Shown: in pieces, positions 26,634-37,708 of the stretch
Numbering within the stretch: the first letter of the stretch is position 1
How the letters are laid out: each line of letters opens with the position of its first letter
DNA from: Vespula vulgaris
Lineage: Eukaryota; Arthropoda; Insecta; Hymenoptera; Vespidae
Direction of reading: 5' to 3'
Length of the DNA stretch: 64,000 nt
NCBI RefSeq assembly: GCF_905475345.1
Contig: NC_066597.1
Coordinates: forward strand, 1,674,501-1,738,500
Position numbers and translations under genes: made by a program
Notes under the pieces: model-generated
What the model was told of the DNA's origin: nothing
The model's database searches: none
The model's input: only the letters and a program-made list of their open reading frames with translations

Positions 26634-29220
26634 TCACTCGTCCGAAAATGGTGGACCAGTTTTTCGAAGCTTTTTTAATAAATCCGGTTTGGTAAGAAGA
26701 GCCTTCTTGACGGATTCGATTAGAATTTCTTCCTGATTGTAAGGTGAAAATGGTATACCTTCTAGATTGTAAATATATACAGCACCTTGAACGTCCGCCG
26801 TTACCATCTGTTTGCCATTATCAGTGAATGCGACTTTCACCAATCTTGCTTCGTTTGGAGAACGTGTTACGGATGCTGGAGCATAGGTTCTCCTTTTGAT
26901 ATTCCATATGCAAATCTCGTTGTTAACGATACTAGCGATGATGGTCGAATATGTAGGGCACCAGGTTGCATATGGGACGCAAGCGAATGTTGTGGAAAGA
27001 GTGATTAACGGTTCAGTGAGCTCTTCTATCCAAATTCTAGTACACCAATCGGCTCCGCAAGTCAAGAAGAGTTTAGGACAGAAACGAGAAAACTCCATTC
27101 TGTATACGGGTCCATCGTGAGCCAAAAAACTGTCTATGTGATGATACAAATAATTTTTGGAACATCGATATATCGCTCCCTCGTCCGAGCCCACGAAATA
27201 AATGGGACTTAGAGTCGGATGTTGACAAAGAACAAGAGCTCCCGAGCTATGACTCATTAGAATATCGTATGCGACACATTGGTCTGATCTATTCACTCCT
27301 AATATTTTATCTTCTATCTTAGAAATCTTCATCATCTCAGTCATTATAAAATCCTCGTCCAATGGATAACGATAAACACATCCATTTTGATTACTCGTAT
27401 ATATTAATTCCTAAAGCGAGAAAAAAGTATCAATCTTTCTTTAATGCTATTATTGTTATTTATCATCGTTACATATATTGAAACATCGAGTACCTGAAAA
27501 TCAAAATGTTCGTCGCTCTTCCACCATTGTACTTGCCAATGTGGCTCGTAAGAGAATGCTGACGTATCCCTCTTACTTTGTCGTATTACGTTAAGAGAAG
27601 TGCTGCTAACGTCAATGACTTTGATCGAACCATCGTAGAAACCAATTGCAAGTAAATTTGGCCGATCGCGACTCCAATCTATGCTGGAAATCTGACTGTC
27701 AAAGGTATATATTTTTCCTGGCTCTTTTGGGTTCTTTGCACACCACAGTAACAAGAGGCCATCTTTCTTATCATCGGTTGGCTGCCAAGTCAAAAAAATG
27801 ATCGTATAAATGGTATTACGCTGTTAAAATATTTCAAAATGCATTATTAATCTAAACGAACTTTTGAACAATACGACACAGCAATAATGTTTCTGTTGGA
27901 ATAATTCAAACAAAATGAAGAAACTGGTCGGTCTTTACTGATATTGCAGGTATAAGTCCACAGTAGATCGAGATCGTACGTAAATTCTAGATCGAGACTA
28001 CATGGATCTCGTTGAACGATCCCAGTGAAACGTTTTTGAGCAGCAAGGTAAACATTGTTAGATAATATGCCTTCCATAGTACGTGCGGCTTTCAGAAACC
28101 TAGTATTATATGCTATATGAGTTAATTGTTCAGAAGAACTTTTCACTTGAAGTTCCATTTTCTCCTGCGGTAATTTATCTTCCATTTCCTATATATTCAA
28201 TTACGTTATATAAATATTATGTAGGAAAATAAATGAATGATAAATCAATAGCGATAGGATATCAACGATCGGACCTGCTTTTCCAACATTCGTAAAAAAC
28301 TATCCCTTGTACGAACAACTAAAAGTCCATTCTTCTCTACCATCAATTCTGGTTCCTTATAAGTGTCGTATATAACCCAATTATTGACGAACATTCCTTC
28401 ATTTTGTCGCGCCGTTCCTCCGAGATAAGTACCACGTGATTTTGTAATAACTTCTATCGTTTGGGTCTCAGCATCAGCCACTTTTCTTGCTATTCCAGGA
28501 CCTGCTACTATCTCTTTGTATCTCTCATTGCTCTCTTGGACTGCTTGTCCTTCTGGTGTCCGAAGATCACTCGTCAAGGGAAGCATTTCGAAAAAAATAA
28601 TCGTGTCTGTTTCTTTCAATATAATCGTTATTGTCTCTGGCCAAGTATAAAACACTTCTGGATCATAACTGAATAACAATAGAAGGAAACAATGTCATTG
28701 AATTAATTTCTCTTATTTATTTGTTTGTTTGTTTGTTTGTTTATTTATTTATTTATTACGGCTACCTGGATACATAGAATTGAGGCGGTGCTTTTTCTTC
28801 AACATCATCCATAATACCAGTAGTCTCTACCTCAGTAGACAAAAAACTCTCTATTTGCATATCATCAATAATGTGAGTTGTTCGAGATATTAAAGAAGAA
28901 CTGGATTTAATGCCAGTGTGTGAGGAAGATAAAAATGTCGATTGACTGTTGCTTTCAGATTGTAAAAGAGCAATCTGTTCTAAAGCGGTCATATGGCGAT
29001 CATCGATTTGGTTGAACGTAGGATGTATCAGAGATTTCGGTGTCACGTCGATGCCGTCTTCGTAAATACGAAGTGCCATACGTTGTTGCAATAACGGCGA
29101 TGCTATAACTTTAGCATATTTTCGACTTCTCGAAGCAATTTGCAATTTTAATTTCGACGAACTTACACTGTGTGGCCTAGAACTATATCTCTGAGAGTTA
29201 TCCGTGTCACTTGCTTTCAT
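26634..29220 (-). CDS. DNAI4: Axonemal dynein intermediate chain 4 (WD repeat protein 78), complete, 5 exons
   Basis: Exons on the minus strand: 29220-28766, 28668-28275, 28188-27862, 27781-27494, 27410-26634. All junctions are GT-AG, and the sum (2241 nt) closes in frame as 746 aa. The family works in the inner-arm I1/f axonemal dynein of motile cilia and flagella. Seen: a Ser-rich N-terminus; the motif EDGIDVTPKSL (exon 1), matching the family's GKDVTP block; ETDTIIFFEMLP (exon 2), matching the family's TETETLRFFDLP block; then WD40 blades, including the IDW/AIGFYDGSIKVIDV blade near residues 420-445 and HDGPVYRMEF...CGADWCTRIW near residues 585-615, which resembles the family's GPVYKV...CSADWGVIIW. 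The human protein is about 100 residues longer, mostly in the acidic middle, which is nearly absent here. The first ATG of exon 1 was taken as start. Expected expression is testis and ciliated sensory neurons (inference). DNAI3/WDR63 was considered but the N-terminal motifs favour DNAI4. Confidence 0.9.
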
Positions 29221-29371
29221 TTTTTATTGTTAATTCGTCCAAACTCTTCATACATTTCACTCGATTCGATCAATTTCTCCTATATCGATGTAAAATTAAT
29301 TTTTTCATCAAATTATTACTTTCCCCGTACAATACTTCTTCGCAAACAATGCTATCTAAATACAGTGTATG

Positions 29372-29385
29372 GATTCCATGGAGAC
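29372..29385 (-). promoter_or_regulatory. RFX X-box-like motif upstream of DNAI4
   Basis: On the DNAI4 strand the site reads GTCTCCATGGAATC. It matches the ciliary X-box consensus GTHNYYATRRNAAC at 13 of 14 positions and sits about 150 bp upstream of the start codon, the usual range for RFX targets. A forkhead-type GCAAACA lies on the plus strand at 29342-29348. The match is read directly; the regulatory role is inferred from the known RFX/forkhead control of ciliary genes in flies and vertebrates. Confidence 0.6.
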
Positions 29386-29633
29386 GTGATAATCGATTAG
29401 GCTGATATTATCTTCTATGACTAGTCTTCGAAGAAAGAAACAAACAAATAAAAAACAAGGATATATATCAAATCTATCTATCTATCCACGTAGAAAATCT
29501 AAAGTCGTTTAAACAAACACAATATTCTATAAATAAAGATTCAGATTTCTTATGGAAAAAACGAGCGATCTCAATTTAAAAGTGTCTTAGTCATCTTTAA
29601 ACGAAAAATAATCATTTGAAAAAGACCCGCCAA

Positions 29634-29666
29634 GCGCCATCTGAGAACAGGACTGCCCTCTGGCGC
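29634..29666. promoter_or_regulatory. Inverted pair of CTCF-like motifs
   Basis: GCGCCATCTG (29634-29643) and TGCCCTCTGGCGC (29654-29666) are read in opposite orientation 10 bp apart. Each contains an AGRKGGCGC-like core as known for CTCF. They form a GC island in AT-rich DNA between the divergent DNAI4 and RNF185 genes. Confidence 0.4.
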
Positions 29667-31374
29667 GGTGACTGACAATTATTCGATATACGTGATCGAA
29701 CGAGTGTCCTTAGTCGATATAAGACCAACACGAATATATGTGCGATTGGTGTCGCGTTAATCGAATTAAATAAAAATAAAAATATACATACATTATTATT
29801 ATTATTATTATTACTACTACTATTACTATTCTTATTATTATAATATCGTTATGAAGGAAATTCTTTAATTGTTTAACGTAGACGATAATTTGACGAAACA
29901 CGTACAAGGATATACGATTGAAATTTTTCGACTTCAAGGACATCTCGTTAGAACGCACAATCTAAACGTACTCGTTGGTCAAACCCCTTTACGTGTTGAT
30001 CCACGAACATCCGTTTTACATTTTACATTGGAAAAATAATTTACTGTTGATGCTTGCGCAATCGTTCCGTTACAAGAAACGCGTGATTCGTCGAAAGAAA
30101 CAAATAGATAGTGAATAAGAGAGGAGAACGAGAGAAAAAGAGACGGAGTTACGTTTTCTCTCTCTCTCTCTCTTTTTTTTATATATACGAAGAAACGCCA
30201 GTGGGAGAAAATAAATGGCCGAAGGAGTCGTCTTTAAGTCGTTGGATCGAAGAAGTAAGTGATCGCGACACAAATAATCCTTTGACGTCATAATTATTTT
30301 TCTTTTACGTTTTAATGTTCTTTCCTCTTCTTTTTTTTTTTTTACTTTTTTTTCTTGTTGACAGCTGTCATCTAAGTACACACATACACACGTATATATA
30401 TATATATTTTTTTTTTCGATCCTTCGTCCTTGTTCGTGATCCTTGTTCGTGAATATCGACGAAACTTGATTTTATTTTTTTCTTTTTTTTTTCCTTTCTT
30501 CGAGCTCAACCTCGAAGACATTTTGCTTTCATATATATACCGATTTAGAAATTCTTTTTCTCATTCGTCGTAGTCGTAGTTGTCGTTGTCGTCGTCATCG
30601 TCGTGATCGTCGTAGTCATCGTCGTAGTCGTCGTCGTTAAATTTGTATAAAAATTTCGAGGTGATTCTTTTATTATTCGGTATGATGGCCTCTCTATCGT
30701 GTTGTTCTTGTCGTGGCATGACTTTAGAACACACGACTTTCGATTGACCATCTCGAAAACAGATTGATACGTGCGTATGTATGTCGAATAGTCCATTGTG
30801 AATGACTCACAATTAAATAGAGACGAACGATCGTTGTGTGATCAAGACCACGTAGGTTCATACGTAATAAGGTCTGTTACCGTATAAAGCGACGACTGAA
30901 AGACTTTTTGGCATTTTCTCTCTTACGTGTCATTATATATTTTTTCTTTTCTTTTTTCTTCTTTTTTTCTCTCTATCTCTTTCTCTCTCTCTCTCTCTCT
31001 CTTTTATTTTATCATTCGACTCATTTCGAATGTTTCTCGTTCTCTCACTCGCGATAGTGCCGTGAAATATTGGTGATAAAAAAAAAAATATATATAAATT
31101 TGATTTGTGAATATCGTTCGTCGCTTCATTTCCCCAGTTGTTTGTCAATCTTATTGACAGATATTTCTATGTTTATATAAAGTTCTAGAATATTCTTAAA
31201 AGATGATAACAAGCTAATTGGTACTCATTGATATCTTGTTAATCGCTACGTGTTGTACGATCGTTCTTATTATCTTGTTATCTGAAATCAATCTTTTTTT
31301 AATGACTGTTATATTTTGTGCGATTTTACCTGGATACTTTTATTCCCCTAGATAATTAGAACTGGATAAGTACG

Positions 31375-32233
31375 ATGAAGGAACAAGCTGGGCCTTCCAG
31401 GCCTTCCGGGTCTGCTACGGAAGAAAAGGAGAAGGATGATAGAATGTTTGAATGTAACATTTGTCTGGATACAGCCAAGGATGCGGTTGTAAGCATGTGT
31501 GGACATTTGTTCTGGTATGTCGCTCGTTATAATTTTCTGACAAAATGTCGGTATCCAAATCTGCAATAATCAGATATGTATATTTATTAATAATCAGAAT
31601 ATATTTATTTAGAATATATATTTGTATTATTACAAATATTTACTTATTACTATATTGCGTATAGCTGGCCTTGTTTACATCAGTGGCTAGAGACTCGCCC
31701 AACACGGCAAGTATGTCCAGTTTGCAAAGCTGCTATTAGCAAAGAAAAAGTCATTCCATTGTATGGACGTGGAGCAACAAAACATGAAGATCCAAGGTTT
31801 GTCGTTAAATTAATTAACTATTATATTTGTTCACCTTGGATAAAAAAGAAATTAAATAAATTATTATTTCGTAGAAATAACGTTCCACCCCGTCCTGCTG
31901 GACAGAGATCAGAACCTGAAACCAATTTGGGATTCTCTGGATTTGGATTTGGTGATGGTTCATACATGTCTTTTGGAATTGGAACATTTCCATTTGCATT
32001 TTTCACATCTACATTTAATTTTGGAGATACTCGACCAAGTGCTGGTATAATTGAGATTTTTTTTATCTGTATACAATAGTATACGTATAATTGTACAAAT
32101 TTACAATTTTTTTTTTTCTTCTTTTTCTTTTATAGCTCCACGAGGCACTCCACAATATGAAGAAGAGCATTTCTTGTCAAAGATATTTTTATGGTTATCA
32201 ATGATATTCATCTGCTGGCTGCTAATGGCATAA
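31375..32233 (+). CDS. RNF185: RING-type ER membrane E3 ubiquitin ligase RNF185/RNF5, complete, 4 exons
   Basis: Exons 31375-31514, 31665-31796, 31875-32044, 32136-32233; 540 nt, 179 aa, all GT-AG. The family is a tail-anchored ER ubiquitin ligase acting in ER-associated degradation. Seen: a short polar N-terminus, a C3HC4 RING with C27, C30, C42, H44, C47, C50, C64, C67 (CNIC, CGHLFCWPC, CPVC), the family block KEKVIPLYGRG at 74-83, a Gly/Phe-rich FGFGDGSYMSFGIG stretch, and hydrophobic segments near 125-140 and at 161-179 (ending CWLLMA). The RING core is interrupted by the first intron, between CGHLF and WPC. Length matches RNF5 (180 aa) while the Gly/Phe block and C-terminus look like RNF185; insects usually have one ancestral-type gene for both, so the symbol is a choice. 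The convergent neighbour is SELENOM. Confidence 0.93.
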
Positions 32234-33760
32234 CTTTTTTTTTAAGTTTCACTGTATGTCTCGTAATTTTTACTATTATTCGGTCAGTCCATTATACGTG
32301 TGCTCATACATAATTTTCCCTATTTGTAATAATCTTTGTCAAACGTATAACAACTATACCCCTGCTTGGATAAATAAATATATAAATAGTTACACTATTA
32401 TCTTTTCATCTTTTTTGTTTATATACTTTATGACACACGTTGCTAAAAATTTTTTTAAATTGTCCAAGCAATTCTTGACTCTTGTCTATTACTTTATTTG
32501 TTTTGAAAGTTTATGTACATGTGTATATGTGATTATTTCTAATTCTACAAAATATTCTGAGTGTGCTTTCGGCATTGTTATGCAGTATATACACGTTTAA
32601 CATAAAATATATCCTATTACATTAAATACAGCTTAGAAAAAAGTACTACCCTAGTTAGTAGTACATTCCGAATACATGCTTTTTTTAGAATAAGAATCTC
32701 AAAACTGCTTTTTATGATTATGGCCAATTTTACTATTGTATTGGATTGCATATGTATATAACCTATAAAATCAAAATTATATTAAAGTAGTTCAATATTA
32801 TATCAATATGTAAGAATATGAATATTAATATTAATACACAGTTATACAACATATATAATATTGTAATATATTATGATTATAAACAGAAAGTTAAAATACA
32901 AAAAATTATTTGCGAGTGATATTCTCTCTGATATGATTTACCTATTTTTTTATTTTAACCTAATAACGATTTATTTGTTTGTGCTATAGTTGTAAAAGTA
33001 TTATCTACAAAATCTCATTTCTTTTAATTCATTTATTGATAAGTAGTACATAAAAAAGCAACAAATGTTGCAAAATATTAAATTCAATAAATTATATGTA
33101 ACATTTGTTACTTGTAGAGTACAATCTAACTAAAACTACTTACATATTTATCTTTAAAGATAGTAAACGTGAAATCAATCTTATTTTTTTTATACTGCGC
33201 TGACTTTAAAAATAAAATTGTTGCATTATAATTACTTAATTGTGCTGTTAGCATATTTGCATAAATGCACTATTTAGATAACCTACATTTGTTTTTGTCA
33301 GCTATGTTCTAATAAATTTAATCATAAAATTAATAGAATATTATTCCAACAAAAAAGCCCAATTATGCCACAATGAACAATTTTGTTATTTCATGGTTCT
33401 AGTAATCATATCACAGGTTGTAGCTCCACAAGGGTAAATATATGCTTCCCTTGCCTACGTGTTAATATTTCAATGAAAAGTAGCAATTTGTGCATTGAAA
33501 AATCTTTATGTAACTATTATTATGTGCAGAGTTAATATTATTGCTAAACTCTATTATCTCTCTATATAGTATATATTGATAAATTATTTTCTTTCAATAT
33601 ATAATCAAAGAAGAACATTTCAAATGTTTTGTTTAATGTTCATTTAACTTAATAAAATGTATAAGAAGCTTTCTAACCATATTTAATTAGAAATGCAATT
33701 CAGAATTACATATTGATTTCTTTGAAGAGCATAAAAGTTTAAGTATATCTATTTGAGACA
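32234..33760. other. AT-rich convergent intergenic region and 3' UTRs
   Basis: About 1.5 kb between the convergent RNF185 and SELENOM stop codons. It is strongly AT-rich and largely free of the long microsatellites seen in the flanks. It holds presumed 3' UTR of both genes; no ORF resembles a protein. A minus-strand ATTAAA (33687-33682) about 74 nt past the SELENOM stop is a possible polyadenylation signal. Confidence 0.5.
32373..32378 (+). promoter_or_regulatory. Candidate polyadenylation signal of RNF185
   Basis: AATAAA lies 140 nt past the RNF185 stop codon. Other AT-rich candidates follow, so the site actually used is uncertain. Confidence 0.35.
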
Positions 33761-34623
33761 TTATATTTCATCCTTTTTGGGAATAGATTTCGTAAAACCT
33801 TTAGATAAGAGTAAATCATTACACTCATCACGTGTAAGGCTTACTAAATTTAATCTCTCCACCTCCTATAATATTTTAATAGTGTTAAATATTTTCATTA
33901 TAAATTCATATTATATTATGATATAACACACGATATACCTCTTCATTCTCATCATAAAGGACAAGTTCTGGACTTGCACCTTGAATATGCTTAAATTCAA
34001 CATTGTTACTGTTTGTAACATTAAGGACATATATAATTATAAATTTGTATATTCTCAAGTATTTTACTGATTCTGATTCAATATTACGAATAATATCGTT
34101 TTCACGTTATTTTCAGTTAGAACAAATATATACTCATATGTTTCATGAAAATATGATCAAGTTTAGTGTAATATGCAAATGAAGTTTACATAATACAGGA
34201 TATGTGACGTAATTAAATATTTACAATAATAATACATAAGCATACGAACGTATTATTGATCATCTCTCTTTGAACATCATTCTCTTTTGGAATCGTACGA
34301 TTTATGAAATATAAAATATAAATAATAAATAAGTCTACTTAACTAAATATAGAAGGATACTATTTTGGTACATCCTCGAATATAAATTTCTTGACATCCG
34401 GAAGTCGATTCAAGGAACATCCACTACAACTCTGTATAAAAATATAAAATGTACGTAATGATTAGTATGATACTTGATAAATATGAAATAATTATTCGGT
34501 TGTTAACAAAAATATTTATACCTCGATTGTTGCAAATGTATATTTACTTTTGGCTGATACCGCAGCCAAAGTTACAACCAACAGTAATAGGGAAATAAAA
34601 GTGACAATCGTAGAAGGTGCCAT
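33761..34623 (-). CDS. SELENOM: Selenoprotein M-like ER thioredoxin-fold protein, Cys-containing homologue, complete, 4 exons
   Basis: This gene was assembled by splicing because no single exon gives a long ORF. Exons on the minus strand: 34623-34522, 34431-34361, 34008-33939, 33865-33761; 348 nt, 115 aa, all GT-AG. Seen: an N-terminal signal peptide with a hydrophobic core (FISLLLLVVTLAAVSA), a redox motif C36-S-G-C39 followed by SLNRLPDVK, an EDVPKYNNVEFKHIQGASPELVL segment split by an intron in the Tyr codon, EVERLNLVSLTRDE, and a C-terminal KDEI. Vertebrate SELENOM has Cys-Gly-Gly-Sec then QLNRLPEVK, a PGADPELVL block and an ER-retention-like tail. Here Sec is replaced by Cys, so no UGA recoding or SECIS is needed. 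This fits the reported loss of selenoproteins in several insect lineages including Hymenoptera. The likely role is thiol redox or protein quality control in the ER lumen. Confidence 0.88.
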
Positions 34624-35471
34624 GTTTATTTTTAGAATGCGAAGAAAACGGAAGTAGGACACTCCTGATTTTCTGCGCGATATATCCATTTTAAATCCTG
34701 TTTCCTCTTATTCGATATAATCTATGAATAATGTTTGAATTATGATCGGTACAATTTCAGATTACTATAGCTGAAATTAACATTTTTTTATAGCGAGTTT
34801 GAAAAATTTTACATGTCATTTACATATTTATATTACATATACGTAATGACACACATGCATACACAGAGTAACACGTTAATGTTATATCGATATATTTAAT
34901 AATAATAATAATAATAATGATAATAATAATAATAATAATAATGATAATAATAATAATAAATCTAAAAAAAAGTAAATTCTCGACAAATACGATATAAATT
35001 GTTTATTTTTATACGTCCTATTTATTTCCACGAAAATTATTTCGAATTACTATTTACGTAGTAAGACAATGTAAAAGAATATTACGCGTTGGATAATAGA
35101 TCGAAAGGAAATAAAATTTGTAAATGTTTCTGCAATTTTTTCAAAGACAAAATGCCTCTCAGTTCATTCATAATATTAAGAAATATATATATATAATGTG
35201 TGATAAGGATAGTTGAGTCAAGGAATTATTTATAGAGGAAGAAGCTACTGTTTGTAAATTTAACATTTTCAATTTCTTTTTCTTTTCGTTGGAATGGAAT
35301 ATTAATTCAAAATTTACAAATGTTTATTTATATATATACGTATATAAAAGATGAAGGATATTTTATAAATAACGCAGAAATCATAATAATGAAAAAATAA
35401 ATTTTATGATAAATCTAGTTCGTCAACGCGCATAAGTCGTGCGTAGTTGATCGAACTCTTATGTCGAAAAA
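34624..35471. other. Divergent intergenic region between SELENOM and PRP19
   Basis: About 850 bp separate the two divergent start codons, so the promoters may be shared. It is AT-rich with an (AAT)n tract at 34898-34960, interrupted by GAT. No clear TATA, Inr or DPE element could be assigned. Confidence 0.45.
34898..34960 (+). repeat. (AAT)n microsatellite with GAT interruptions
   Basis: About 20 AAT triplets with regular GAT interruptions in the SELENOM-PRP19 spacer. Confidence 0.9.
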
Positions 35472-37708
35472 ATGGCGCTCTCTTGTGCGAGTAAGTTTTT
35501 CTTATTTTTATTTTTTTTTATGACTTTATATATTAACTATATCAAATATATATCAACTATTATTCGTTTATCTTTGAATAAAACGATATATGGTATCAGA
35601 AAATAATTTCGAAGAGATTTATATCGCATTTTGTTGATAGTAATAAGAACATAACCTAAAAAGACCGCGCGTTACCGTACTCTAGTAATACGATAAACAT
35701 GCATTTACAGTCTCCAACGAAGTACCGGAACACCCTGTTTTATCTCCTGTCTCGGGTTCTATATTTGAAAAACGTCTCATTGAGAAGTATGTTACTGAAA
35801 ATGGAGTGGATCCTATCACTGGCAAAGAGTTGACCATAGATCAATTAATTGATGTCAAAAGTATGTATTAGGTCGATATAATGTTACGAATTATATTGTA
35901 CATTGATCATTCATACGTTATTTCCTCGTTTATAGCAACTCCCATTGTAAAACCTAAGCCACCCAGTGCCACATCAATACCTGCTATTTTGAAAATATTG
36001 CAGGACGAATGGGATGCTGTTATGCTACATTCGTTTACTCTTAGACAACAATTACAAACAGCTCGACAAGAGTTGTCTCATGCTTTATATCAACATGATG
36101 CGGCTTGTCGAGTAATTGCTAGATTAACGAAAGAAGTTACAGCAGCCCGAGAAGCTTTGGCTACTCTCAAACCACAAGCTGGAATTGTTCAAGCAACAGT
36201 TATTCCACAACCGGTATGTTATTACAATAATTGTTATTGATAATCAAACTTACATGTACATTAAAAAAATATTTCATTGAATAACAGGCTGTAGCTGTAG
36301 AAGCCGGTGGTACAGCTGCTCAGCCAATGGAACAAGCCGGTATTACTGATGATGTTATTCAAAAATTACAAGAAAGAGCTACAGTTCTTACCCAGGAAAG
36401 GAAACGTCGGGGACGTTCGGTTCCGGAAGATCTACTGCCTCAAGATAGCATCAGAGCGTTCCAAACTCTTGCATCTCACCCTGTATAATTTTATCTTCTT
36501 TCTCTCTCTCTCTCTCTCTCTCTGCATGCATATATGAATATATCATAATATTTTTTCTTGTCTTAGGGTCTCCATTCGGCTAGTGTACCTGGAATTTTGG
36601 CATTGGACATTCATGGTGCAGATACAAGCAAAATTTTAACTGGTGGTGCTGATAAAAATGCAACTGTATTTAATAAGGATACAGAACAAGTTGTTGCTAT
36701 TTTAAAAGGCCATACTAAGAAGGTGCATCATTGCATAATCTCGTTTATATATATTTATATAGTAAATGTTACTTAATATATAAAAATTCTAGGTAACTCG
36801 AGTAATTTATCATCCCGAAGAAGACATAGTGATGACTGCATCACCTGATACTACAATTAGAGTATGGAATGTTGCTACGAGTCAAACGACTTTGTTACTG
36901 AAGGCTCATGATGCTCCTGTAACTGGACTGTCATTGCATCCAACTGGAGATTATCTATTAAGTTCATCATTGGATCAACATTGGGCATTTTCTGATATTC
37001 GTACTGGAAGATTATTGACCAAGGTACTTGTCATCTAAATACTCAACGAAAAACAATCAAGTTCAATAAATTTTATCCAATAACGTGTATGTTACCATAT
37101 TTCTCTAGGTGGCTGGTCAAGCTGGTCAGCCATTAACGACAGCACAATTTCATCCCGATGGATTAATTTTCGGTACTGGTACAGCTGATTCCCAAGTGAA
37201 AATCTGGGATTTGAAGGAACAATCAAACGTGGCGAATTTCCCTGGTCATTCAGGTCCAATCACAGCTATTAGTTTCTCAGAAAATGGTTATTATTTGGCT
37301 ACAGCTGCTGAGGATTCCTGTGTCAAACTCTGGGATCTGCGAAAATTGAAAAATTTCAAAACATTACAATTGGAGGAATCCTATGAAGTAAAGGACATAT
37401 GTTTTGACCAAAGCGGTACCTATCTAGCTGTAGCTGGAACGGATGTTAGGCAAGTCTTTATTATATTTCATATAATATAGTGTTGACGTAACCGAATGTC
37501 TGCTATGTTTAGTTTTATTTTTATTTTTTTTTATTTTTTTTTATTTTTTTTTTTTTTTTACAGAGTGTATTTGTGTAAACAATGGCAAGAGTTGAAAGTA
37601 TTGAATGATCATACAGCAACAGCGACAGGTGTACGTTTTGGAAAACATGCACAGTACATAGCATCCACTAGTATGGACAGAACATTAAAACTTTATGGTC
37701 TCCCTTAA
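35472..37708 (+). CDS. Prp19: Pre-mRNA-processing factor 19 (U-box E3, NineTeen complex), complete, 8 exons
   Basis: Exons 35472-35490, 35711-35860, 35936-36213, 36288-36482, 36567-36722, 36793-37023, 37109-37449, 37564-37708; 1515 nt, 504 aa, the same length as human PRPF19. The protein is the core of the NTC spliceosome-activating complex and a ubiquitin ligase. Seen: an N-terminal U-box (SNEVPEHPVLSP ... FEKRLIEKYV ... DPITGKELT), the Prp19 helical/coiled-coil region (SIPAILKILQDEWDAVMLHSF, then QLQTARQELSHALYQHDAACRVI), a basic linker (ERKRRGRSVPEDLL), and WD40 blades from about residue 220 to the C-terminus ending MDRTLKLYGLP. The first coding exon is only 19 nt. Intron 7 begins with GC (GCAAGT), not GT, and the frame requires it. 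Confidence 0.96.
37450..37563 (+). other. GC-AG intron 7 of PRP19
   Basis: The exon ends GATGTTAG and the next bases are GCAAGT, a classic GC-donor context; the acceptor is TTTACAG after a T-rich tract. This joins Asp-Val-Arg-Val-Tyr in frame. The nearest GT (after GGCAA) would cause an early stop. Confidence 0.85.

Larger units (their letters stand above)
29221..31374. other. Intergenic region between divergent DNAI4 and RNF185
   Basis: About 2.1 kb with no supported gene. It holds the DNAI4 promoter-proximal motifs (X-box at 29372, forkhead motifs at 29342, 29440 and 29513), a pair of inverted GCGCC-type motifs at 29634-29666, an (ATT)n run near 29790-29815, a (CT)n run at 30160-30172, a degenerate (GTC/GTA)n tract at 30565-30640 and a (CT)n run at 30976-31003. 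Short T-rich or Thr-rich ORFs here are repeat translations. Confidence 0.6.

Noticed and set aside
26634..29220. DNAI4 as WDR63/DNAI3 or a cytoplasmic dynein intermediate chain
   Set aside because: The DVTP block and the ETDTIIFFEMLP block match DNAI4, and there is no cytoplasmic-type N-terminal coiled coil.
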